Assembly (NCBI GenBank): GCA_009599575.1
Contig: VWND01000011.1
Location: forward strand, 930,001 to 994,000
DNA: 64,000 bases
Reading direction: 5' to 3'
Source of the DNA: Blumeriella jaapii
Taxonomy: Eukaryota; Ascomycota; Leotiomycetes; Helotiales; Drepanopezizaceae
How positions within the stretch are numbered: the first letter of the stretch is position 1; each line of letters begins with the position of its first letter. Of the stretch, positions 10,799 through 18,603 are shown one piece after another. A model generated the notes under the pieces. It made no database searches. It was not told where the DNA came from and saw only the letters and a program-made list of their open reading frames with translations. A program made the translations under genes and the position numbers.

Positions 10799-13009
10799 CC
10801 AGCAAAAAAAGCATCGCGAATAAAAACAGCCGGAAATCGACGCCGAATTATAATTTTTAAACTAATTAATAAAAAACGCGACGATTTTATAAAATCAGAT
10901 TTAAAAAACTTTAGCATTTCGAAAAAAAAAGATTTAAACGATTTTAAATCTGATTTTTCGAAATTAAATACGCAAATACTAAAAACGCTTGCCGCGTTTA
11001 AAAACGTCGTATTATTATCGCTAATACTTTAGATTTTAACAAAAGCATTTAAAATCTCGATTATTACACGATTCGATCGAAAAAGCTTAAAAAAAAATAT
11101 CGAAATTATCGCGAAAAAAATTATATAAAAAATATAAAATCAAATTATTTTATTTAAAACTTTCGCTTTCGACGACGTTACGATCCAGAAATTTTATTTC
11201 GATATTTTTATATAAAAATCAAATAAATCCGTTAGTTTTTTCTTTTTTGCTTCGAACGAAAACTAAACCAAGCTTTTTTCGAAAAATTGCAAATATAATA
11301 CGCCAAAGCAAATAAAAAAAACTTTTAAAAACGATAATTCGTTTTTACTCGAATTTTCCTTTATTAAAAAACTCCGATTTGTTAATTTCGTTTTTACGAA
11401 TAACGTTAACGCTAAAAAAAACGGCAAATTCTGTTATTTTTACGTACGCTATTACGCGGCGTACTGCGATTTAATTACAAAAAAAATTAACGTTATCGGT
11501 TTCGCTAATCGATTCGCTATTATTAAAAATTCGGATTACGACGTATTCGAAATTAATTTTAATAATTAATTTATATTTCGACGAAAAACTGCGAAAACTA
11601 TTAAAACGCGTATTAAAGTTTATTTGGGCTACGCAAATTTTAAAACAGATTTTAAAACTTTTAGCGCGATTATGAAACTCGATTAAAACGTAGAAAAATG
11701 GAAGCAACGAATATTTTCAAAAGCCGACTTTTTTGACTTTTCGATCGAAAATATGCTTTAGAATTTATTCGAATTAAGCTGCGAATTCGTTAATTACGTA
11801 AAATCGTACAACGGAAAAAATAAATTATTATTATATTTTATAAAAAAAAAAAAATTATATATAAATATTATTTCCGATTGGTTAAAATTCAAAAAGCGCC
11901 TATAGCTTTTTTCGCTAATATATTATATAATTTTATTTAGCAAGCTTTTAAAATGCATTCCGGCTTTTATTTCGCTGCTTTAATTATTCGAAATCCTGGA
12001 AACTGCTGCTTTATGGTATATTTTAACGTTCCGATCGTTTCAGATTTCGTTGGTCCCGACCGTATTATAGTTATAAAATTCGATATCGCCGACTTTTAAA
12101 AAAAAAAAAAAATCGAAAATCTTACCGACGCCATTTTCGATTACCACGTTCTGTTTGCATTCGTATATAACTTGGAAATAATCGAAGTTTATTTACAATT
12201 ATATTACGATATTAAACTAATTAAAACTATTTAAAAAAGCTTAGCTTTCTCGTATTTTAGCGCGTTTAAAGCAGTGGCTTTAGCTATTTTATCGGATTAC
12301 GAAATCGAAAGCTACGAAATAAAAAATAAAATAATTTTTATTAGCTTTTCGACTAAGCAAAAGATTTTCGTTAAATTCAGGATTTAAAAAACCGACGGCG
12401 CGATGCTAATTTATTCGAATAATTATACGGCGCAGAAGTATAAAAATCATTTCGAAAACGACGCTTCGATAAACAATTTGATATTATTTGTTTTGCGACG
12501 AAAGCAATTATAGTATTTTCGATAGTTTCGATTGCAAACGATTATTTCCGAATTATTTCGTGGAATAGTCTTTTTTACAGGCTTCGAAGCTTTTTTAAAA
12601 GCATTCGTCGGTAAACAATCGTAATCCGACCTATTAATTTTACGCGAAGCAAAAGCGTTAATCGGTTTTAATTACGACGAATTAATCGATTATTTTTACG
12701 ATTTTAATATAAAACTTTTCAGCGCTTTTTGTAAAGCGTAAAACTACGTTAAAAGCTGAAATTTATTATTTACGAAAAAAAATCGTAGAAAGTATCCGTC
12801 GCGGCGATATTTAATAATATTATCGACGAAAAAGCTATCAGAACGTTCGTAAATTTAAACGATATTTCGACTAATATTTTATCGAATTATTTTTTAAAAA
12901 AGCAAAATAAATTAAATAATTTAAACGATAAGCGAAACGCTATTTTTTTACAGAAGCCAACAGCAAAAAGGCCAAAAACGGATTAGGAAACTAAAAAAGT
13001 ATAAAACTA
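10799..13009 (+). pseudogene. orfX of C1, 3' segment (unknown product)
   Basis: Continuation of the unassigned family C gene, about 735 codons. In one frame it is interrupted only by TAA/TAG for long stretches. Recognisable blocks shared with C2 and C3: ASRIKTAGNRR near 10810, LKTLAAFKNVVLL near 10980, YVRYYAAYCDL near 11440, MHSGFYFA near 11951, FDIADF near 12080, DGAMLIYSNNYTAQKYKNH near 12396, and LREAKALIGFNYDELIDYF near 12640. The product ends with a Lys/Pro-rich tail just before the 3' non-coding region. At about 11567 a TAA replaces the CAG that C2 keeps at 49041, showing that this strand was coding and that RIP made the stop. No domain, signal peptide or catalytic motif that I recognise. 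It could be an additional structural or accessory protein, or a captured host gene. Confidence 0.6.
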
Positions 13010-13132
13010 AAAAGTTCGGTTTTTAATTAATTAGTTTTTAAATTATATAAAATAAATTAAATTGCATTTATTAAAATTATGTTTTTTTTTAATCGTAATC
13101 AGAAACGATTACGTATATTATTTGAAACAGAA

Positions 13133-13400
13133 TATAAAACGGTAATACTTTGTATTAATAGAAATTAGTAGTTTTAGCTATAATCGAAGCATGGATTCTT
13201 CCGAAATCCTTTGCTATTAATTATTTTCAACAGATATAAAAGCAAAGCATCTTTTTAAATAATACCACAGGCACGCATTTCAATTCATACCTTTATTTAT
13301 TTTTCTTTTCCTTTCTTCAGTTTCTTCTAGGGATTCCCTAAACTATTTTACTCACCGACATATGGCCGTATCAGTCTGGTTTTCCTACCTACTTTTACAT
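13133..13400 (+). repeat. C1 3' LTR
   Basis: Starts TATAAAACGG (RIP-altered TGTAAAACGG) and ends CCTACTTTTACA, 268 bp. Its inner (5') part is AT-shifted; its outer part (13310-13400, with CGACATATGGCCGTATCAG) is intact. The flanking TTAC at 13401 may be part of a 4 bp target duplication. Confidence 0.88.
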
Positions 13401-13756
13401 TACTTATTTTCGAATAATACTTTCTGCGGATAGACCGTAAGGGCCGAATAATATTATAAAAGCTAGAAATAATATTTAAATAAAACATTTTATAAAAATC
13501 ATTATTAAAAAACCAATTATTAAAATTATATTAAAAAAAATTAAAAAAAGGTCGGGATAAAAACTGGAAAAGCATATTAAATAAAATTCGCCTGGTTTTC
13601 TAAGAAATATTTTTTTCGAGGGCTCCACCTTTTTTTTTGTATTTATACGCGCCTTCTACTAGAAATATAAAAGGTAGAAATTAGTCTGACTATCAACCCA
13701 ACCTTATCTGAGCTCTATTATCTGAACTAGTGTTTCCCTGCCTTTCAATTCTTACA
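13401..13756 (+). repeat. B2: B-family LTR, 5'-truncated by C1
   Basis: Inverted match of the B1 LTR, ending CAATTCTTACA at 13756. Its 5' portion is cut at the C1 junction. On the right it joins the 3' end of D0 internal sequence (CCGGTCC...), so this LTR, solo or the 3' LTR of a B element, was inserted in D0. Confidence 0.75.
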
Positions 13757-14152
13757 CCGGTCCTTTTGCAAAATTCGTAAATTGGCTGAAAGCGTATTCC
13801 GAAGATTTGAATTCGTACGATTATTTAAATAGCGACGTACTAATAGATAAAAGCTCGAAGGCGCGTTTTTTTTCGGACGAAAGAATAATATCACGATTTA
13901 CTTTTTTGCTATTTTTCGTATTATTTCAGCAACTACGTATAATTACAAGCTTTCTGGTTTTTTAATAGGTTTTTTATTAACTGTGGAAATTATTTATATA
14001 TATAAGGCTTTTTTTTGCAACCTCTGTCTTTTGCAATTATTGATTCTAAATAAATATTTTCGTTACAGAACCAAAGGCCCGGTTTTTTTATTATATGAAC
14101 TCGGCGACCAGTTGACTGATCTCCCAGCCCTCCGATTGATTAGATCGTCACA
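13757..14152 (+). mobile_element. D0: 3' end of a D-family retrotransposon
   Basis: 13757-13888 matches the D2 sequence that follows its chromodomain (33768-33895). It is followed by a D 3' LTR at 13889-14152 (starting TATCACG, ending GATCGTCACA). B2 truncates it on the left. On the right it lies inside gag of an older D copy (D0b). Confidence 0.85.
13889..14152 (+). repeat. D0 3' LTR
   Basis: 264 bp. The inner half is RIP-shifted; the outer end (14100-14152, with CTCCCAGCCCTCCGATTG) is intact. It carries the family TATA-like box TATATATATAAGGC at 13995-14008. An open frame over it is not a gene. Confidence 0.88.
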
Positions 14153-14720
14153 CTTTGTAATTATTATTATTATTCAGCTTAAACTCAAGGTTCGAAACGC
14201 GTTTTATACGAGTTAATCGAGAACCAGAAGATAAATATAAATTGTAACGTTTAAAAAACGCGCTATAGTTTTGGCCGTTAAAAAAAAATTCAAAAAAAGT
14301 TCGCGAAAAGCGTAAAAGTTAAGTCGCAGCGTTTATTAATTAGAATAAAACGTTGCGAAAAAAAGCTGCAGAATCGCGATTAGCAGAGGCTCGTTCGACA
14401 GATTTTATTAAACGTTTTAATTAAAAGGTTTGTCGTAATCGTACAATTTCTAAAAGTTTTTGTCTACGCTTTCGCGCTTTTTTTAATTGATTTTGCAAAA
14501 ATCTTAACTAAATGTTTTTAGCGCTAGGCTATAATAAAAAAAGGTAAGCGAAATGATTAGCTTCTTGTTTTTTCTTTTGTTTTTTTTTTCGAAAGGAAAA
14601 CTGGTTTTCAAAAGAGAAAGCTTTTAGAAAAGGCTGCTTTTTCGCTAATTAAAAAAAGAAAGGTTAAAGTGTTATAGCAGAAGCTGAAAAGCTTTATTAA
14701 AAAAAATCGTTGCAAAAACT
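14153..14720 (-). pseudogene. D0b gag fragment
   Basis: Matches the first part of D gag in D2 (about 28140-28720) in inverted orientation, including the segment around the D2 motif NLKFKLNNNKNYK, here at 14155-14195. Truncated by D0 and RIP-decayed. No zinc knuckle has been seen in any D copy. Confidence 0.65.
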
Positions 14721-14845
14721 GTTTTTCGTAAAATACGGAAATAAGCTTTTTTACGACCGGTCGATAATTTTAATATAATCCGTGAAAAATTCGAAAGGAA
14801 AAATAGTATTATGCCGTCGCTAGCGTGGAAAAAAAGGTTTTAAAA

Positions 14846-15108
14846 ATATATCGATTTAAATAGTCGGAGGGCTGGAAAATTAATTAATTGGTCGCCGCGT
14901 TTATACAATATAAAAACGAGCCTTTGGTTGGTAACAAAGATAGTTATTTAAACTTAATAATTGCAAAAGGCAAAGGTTGCTAAAAAAAAGCCTTATCTAT
15001 ATAAATTATTTTATAATTGATGGAAGACCCACCAAAAGACCAGGAAGCTTGCAATTATACGTAGTTGCTGGAGTGACACGAGAGGTGGCAAAAGAGTGAG
15101 TCGTTACA
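14846..15108 (-). repeat. D0b 5' LTR
   Basis: 263 bp. The outer end (15040-15108, with GGTGTCACTCCAGC-type sequence on the minus strand) is near consensus and the inner end is AT-shifted. Confidence 0.86.
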
Positions 15109-15419
15109 CAAAACACCGAAGTTTAAATCCTTGCGTAAATTATCAAATCTAAAAGTAAATAGAAAAACCATTTTAATACGGCCATATATCGATAAGTAAA
15201 ATAATTTAAAAACTTTTTTAAAAAACTCTAATAAAAAAACAATAAAAAAATAAATAAAAGTATAAATTTGAATTGCGTGCCTATTGTATTATTTAAAAAA
15301 GGTGCTTTGCTTGTACATCTGTTAAAGATAGTCAGTGGCGGGGGGTCTTAAAGGGGTCCATGCCTCGACCATGGCTAAAACTACCAAATCTTATAAATAC
15401 AAAGTACCACCGTTTTACA
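15109..15419 (-). mobile_element. C0: 5' LTR and first bases of a C-family element
   Basis: Minus strand. The LTR is at 15148-15419 (TGTAAAACGG start at its right end), followed leftward by 39 bp of family C leader (15109-15147) that matches 39833-39871 just after the C2 5' LTR. So this was a 5' end, not a solo LTR, before D0b cut it. It lies next to a fragment of element M (15420 onward). Confidence 0.8.
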
Positions 15420-15672
15420 ATAAAAGCTTTGTCAGGCTCGCGTCTTATTATATATTATGATTTTCGGCCGAAAGAAAATGCAAATCACCACTTTTAAATG
15501 GATTTTTTTGCTTTTGTTGCTTTTTTACCTTACTGGCTTTACAAGCTTAGATTCTAAGGCTTGTAAGCAGCTTTCTTTTATTTATCCCAAGCTTAAACAA
15601 AAGCGTTTCGTAAATTTACTGTTTTTTTTAAACTGAAAACTTGAAAATAAGCGATAATTACCGAGCGTAAAC
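15420..15672 (-). mobile_element. Internal fragment of element M
   Basis: Inverted match to about 23590-23830 of the full M element, including the CTCGCGT/TTATTATATAT block and CCGAAAATC. C-rich positions are kept here but AT-shifted in M, so this copy escaped RIP. C0 cuts it on the left and a solo D LTR interrupts it on the right. No coding capacity seen. Confidence 0.65.
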
Positions 15673-15940
15673 TATGACGATCTAATCAGTCGGAGGGCTG
15701 GGAGATCAGTCAACTGGTCGCCGTGTTCACATGGTATAGGAAACGAGCCTTTGGTTCTGTAACAAAGATATTCACTTAAAATCAACAACTGCAGAAGGCA
15801 GAGGTTGCTAAAGGGGAAGTGCCTTATATACATAAATAGTCTCCATAGTTGATGGGAGACCCACCAGAAGACCAGGGAGCTTGCAGCTACACGCAGTTGC
15901 TGGGGTGACACGAGAGGTGGCAAAAGAATGAGTCGTCATA
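15673..15940 (-). repeat. Solo LTR of family D with target duplication
   Basis: 268 bp D LTR flanked on both sides by TAAAC (15668-15672 and 15941-15945), with no internal sequence. This is the product of LTR-LTR recombination. It is almost free of C-to-T decay and so serves as the family reference LTR. A TATA-like box lies at about 15822-15835 on the minus strand. Confidence 0.92.
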
Positions 15941-15945
15941 TAAAC

Positions 15946-16239
15946 TAAGGTCAGATTTGCTTGATTTGGAACTGAAAATATGGCTGCTTTACAACAATCA
16001 ACAGCTGGACTTTCCTATAGATATTTTATTATATTATAATATAATATAGCACGATTATATATGAAATATCAATAACAAAGGGTTCAAAAAGGTGTCAAAT
16101 TACGGCCAGGGCCCTTAAATTCTAAATCGAGCAAGTTCCCCGCTTGGCTGCGCTGGCTACCTTGGCAGCTAGGAGGGTTGCAATGACTTTGTGCAGGGTA
16201 CTGTAGAATCTGATAAAGACTATATAAATTCTATGCAAA
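15946..16239. other. Low-copy, non-RIP intergenic sequence
   Basis: Normal base composition with one GC-rich patch (16105-16190). No open frame, RNA gene or repeat recognised. A palindromic AT stretch occurs near 16024-16050. Confidence 0.5.
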
Positions 16240-16424
16240 TGCAAGCTGATTTTAACCTTTTCCCAGTTAGCATAAATAGATAAATAGCGTCAATAGTGTC
16301 TCAACATATAATGCAATAGTAAGAAATCTTAATCTGAAATGAGATATTTGGATACAATAGAACAATTCCTTTCCTTATAATATTCAAATGCCCGCAGAAT
16401 TATTATATAAAAGCAGCCTACTAT
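16240..16424 (+). repeat. Old relic of the 3' terminal repeat of element M
   Basis: Aligns with the M 3' end (about 24010-24189), ending CAGCCTACTAT followed by TA where M has CAGCCCACTAT and TA. Substitutions go well beyond C-to-T, so this is an older copy. It ends 13 bp before the tandem repeats. Confidence 0.6.
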
Positions 16425-16436
16425 TAGCTATATAAC

Positions 16437-16760
16437 CGCTTATTCCTATATCCTCCGGGATTCATAATTTCCGAAGCCGTATCTTGCACTGATTATAAAC
16501 CGCGAATTCCTTCATCCTTCAGGATTCACAATATCCGAAGCCGTATTTTGCACTAATTATAATCCGCGTATTCCTTCATCCTTCAGGATTAACAATACCT
16601 ATCCGAAGCCGAATTTGCACTGATTACAAAACGCGTATTCCTTCATCCTTCAGGATTAATAATATTCGAAGCCGTATTTTGCATCGATTGAAAAAACGCG
16701 TATTCCTTCTTCCTACAGGATTAATAGTATCCGAAGCCGTTCTTCCACTAGCTATAAAAA
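16437..16760. repeat. Five tandem copies of a 64-67 bp unit upstream of the EEP gene
   Basis: Units at 16437-16500, 16501-16564, 16565-16631, 16632-16696 and 16697-16760. Each starts CGCG/CGCT, then TATTCCTTCATCCTTCAGGA, then CCGAAGCCGTATTTTGCACT, and ends in an A/T-rich TGATTATAAA. Units differ by scattered substitutions and small indels, so the array is not recent. The array ends 62 bp before the presumed ATG, so it occupies the promoter of the gene. Confidence 0.9.
16751..16760 (+). promoter_or_regulatory. Possible TATA box of the EEP gene
   Basis: GCTATAAAAA at the end of the last tandem unit, about 70 bp upstream of the ATG at 16822. Each unit carries a similar TGATTATAAA/ACAAAA at the same place, so the array multiplies this motif. 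Composition-based guess only. Confidence 0.3.
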
Positions 16761-16821
16761 CGCGACCACGCGTCGATTCAGGGTGTCGTTAACCATTATC
16801 GCTCAACCGTCGTTGCTTATA

Positions 16822-17815
16822 ATGCATTTTTCAGCTATTATCACGGCTTTTTTTCTTACGGGCCTTGCTTTGGCGGATCCGATCAAAAAACCTAGCCATG
16901 CCCGGGTCAGGGTTTTAACATGGAATATCGCCGCGAAAACACATTCTGGAGCAGAGAAAGGAAGTCCTTGGTGGACAAATGCTTGCGGCTTCTGGCTTTT
17001 CCGAAATAGGTGCCGAAGAACTTACGCTATCGATTTGATCAATGATATTCAACAAAGCGGCGAAGCTTCGATCATTAGCTTGCAAAGAACCGAATATTAT
17101 GAGCTGGAAGGTATAAAAGCCAGGCTTACTGAAAAATATGATTATGCGGGAGAACAACTCAAAAAACAACCCACAGAACAAAATGATTTCTTGGTTCCCA
17201 AAAAACCCGTTGGTCGGAGATTTCAATCCGATTTTATACCAGACCAAACATTTTGCTCTTTTGAATGCAACTTCGCAACGGCTGAGCAGAATTCCTAAAC
17301 CGGGCACTTGGGCGGATTCTTTTAAAAGCATAAACTCAATAACTCTTGCATTATTTCAAGACCTGAGAACCGACAATGTTTTTATTGTCGTTAACGCCCG
17401 GTTCGATAAAAATCGACGAAATGCAAGGAAAGAAATGGATGTAGCGCGTAATGTGATTCATGATTTTCGAACGACAGCAAAATCAAGGACCATATAAGAA
17501 TGCGGGTGTTATATTTACCGCTTCTGAATGGGGGGCCCATTATCCGGAACCAAATAAAAGACAAGGTTTCCAGTCTGCTTGGAAGTTTGATGGATCGAAA
17601 AATCATCCAGGGCCTTCAGAGACGTATACTGGTTGGAGATTGTCTGAACATGAATTGACTGAGCAAATATTGCTGGGTTATAATCATGAAAAAGAAGGAC
17701 AATGGTTTTTTTGCGGCCGTCAGGTTCTCGGGTTTGGGAAAACAAAAGTTCCAAAGGGCCAGTTTTAAGTGATTATAGGGCGTTGCATTCAGATATTGAC
17801 GTGGGATATACATAA
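16822..17815 (+). pseudogene. Secreted EEP-fold (DNase I-like) protein gene, frameshifted
   Basis: The predicted product enters the secretory pathway: from the ATG at 16822 there is a hydrophobic signal peptide of about 18 residues ending ALA before DPIKKP. The open frame can be extended upstream to a GTG at 16783, but this ATG gives a textbook leader. Endonuclease/exonuclease/phosphatase family features follow: TWN (Asn35), a strand ending SIISLQ, a Trp-Ala...FIVVNA..FD block (about 17310-17410), the GFQSAW and PSETYTG blocks, and the terminal SDYRALHSDIDV. Cys55 and Cys64 may pair. Oddities: the reading frame shifts near 17160-17230, 17460-17480 and 17763-17766, all at homopolymers. The family Glu is Arg89, the NAH histidine is Arg, the final SDH histidine is Tyr, and no GDFN box is seen in its usual place. 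It is either a decayed gene or, if the indels are sequencing errors, a secreted pseudoenzyme. Members of this fold include DNases, phosphodiesterases and CdtB-like toxins; the subgroup cannot be told here. Confidence 0.7.
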
Positions 17816-18024
17816 CTTATGCAGCTTTCAGAAAGCAGAAGTTCGCGGCCATTTAATTACGTATTTTACGCTTTTCAAATCTATTATTAAAAATCTGACA
17901 TACGGAATAGAAAAAGACTTGTGAATTAAAAAAATAATAATAATAATAATGATATAATTTAACTTCTTGGGGGGGGGGGGGGGGGGGGTAGTAAAACTGC
18001 GGCTTGATAGCTTTTCGCAACTAA
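17816..18024. other. 3' flank of the EEP gene with (TAA)n and G20
   Basis: Non-coding. It contains an (AAT)n microsatellite at about 17932-17951 and an uninterrupted run of 20 G at 17969-17988. No terminator or gene recognised beyond this. Confidence 0.8.
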
Positions 18025-18233
18025 TGTAAAAGTAGATAAGAAAACCATACTGATAAGGCCATATGTCGATAAGTAAAATGATCTAGGAAATGCCCTAGAA
18101 AAGACCGAAAAAAAGAAAAAGAAAAAAGTGAAGATATAAGTTGGAATGCGTAGTTGTAATATTATTTAAAAAGGGTACCTTGCTTTTAGACCTGTTAAAA
18201 ATAGTCAATGGCAAAGGGTCTCGAAGAGGTTTA
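18025..18233 (-). repeat. C-family LTR relic, truncated by an M end
   Basis: Inverted C LTR starting at 18025 (TGTAAAAGTAG on the plus strand) with normal base composition. It stops at GGTTTA where the M terminal repeat begins, the TA being the expected insertion target. The first part of the LTR on its own strand is missing. Confidence 0.8.
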
Positions 18234-18321
18234 ATAGTGGGCTGCCTTCCCACATTTATCCTGCGGGCACTCGGATAATGTGGAGGAAAGCAAATGTCCC
18301 ACTGCATCCAAATGTCCTATC
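18234..18321 (+). repeat. Terminal repeat relic of element M
   Basis: ATAGTGGGCTGCCTTCCCAC... matches the first 88 bp of M (22828-22915) closely. It is then replaced directly by an A-like LTR, so only the terminal repeat remains. Confidence 0.85.
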
Positions 18322-18561
18322 TGTGACAGCTGACTTAGGGGTGATCATAATGATATGGGCCGAAAGGTACGCGTGTACGTTGAATACTAAGGTGCAGAGC
18401 TCTAAGATAAACGGAAGCTCTGAACTATTAAATACAGGTTGGTGGGAAAGGTCCGTGCAGTATGCGCGCTAAGCCACGTGATTGATCGGTGCGTGCGCGG
18501 CCGCAAGGCTGAACCCTAGCCTTGGGAGCCCGCCAGCCAGGCAGCATTTAGGGTCGTAACA
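18322..18561 (-). repeat. Variant A-type LTR (A')
   Basis: On the minus strand it starts TGTTACGACCC and ends AGCTGTCACA, 240 bp. It shares both termini and the CGCTAAG-CACGTGAT and CGTACCTTT-GG blocks with family A LTRs but has a different, GC-rich centre. It shows no RIP. It faces the A2 LTR start at 18563 with one base between. Confidence 0.75.
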
Positions 18562-18562
18562 C

Positions 18563-18603
18563 TGTTACGATCCTGGCCAGTGGTACTGTAAATGCCAGTA
18601 GTA
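18563..18603 (+). repeat. A2 5' LTR, part 1
   Basis: TGTTACGATCCTGGCC... up to the TA target (18602-18603) of the Tc1 insertion. Confidence 0.88.

Larger units (their letters stand above)
2031..13400 (+). mobile_element. C1: Ty3/gypsy retrotransposon, 3' part, interrupted by A1
   Basis: Collinear with 45950-50875 (C2) and, inverted, with 51117-56050 (C3). It contains the integrase C-terminal half, a spacer, orfX and the 3' LTR. B1 abuts it on the left, so its 5' portion is not in the window. A1 is inserted at 4349-10793; removing A1 and one copy of CGTCG restores continuity with C2 at about 48263. On the right the LTR ends at 13400 inside a B-family LTR, so C1 landed in B2. Confidence 0.85.
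14153..15108 (-). mobile_element. D0b: 5' end of a D-family retrotransposon
   Basis: Minus-strand D copy with its 5' LTR (14846-15108), 5' leader and partial gag reading leftward. It is cut at 14153 by the 3' end of D0, i.e. a D inserted into a D. On the right it borders C-family sequence (15109-15147), so it probably sits in C0. Confidence 0.82.

Noticed and set aside
16437..16760. CRISPR-like array
   Set aside because: Units are contiguous tandem copies without unique spacers, in a eukaryotic setting.
16915..17331. 138-codon open frame on the minus strand
   Set aside because: Shadow of the EEP gene; it lacks a leader or family features and crosses the conserved plus-strand blocks.
18278..18472. 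64-codon open frame
   Set aside because: Spans the M relic and the A' LTR; no start context or relatives.
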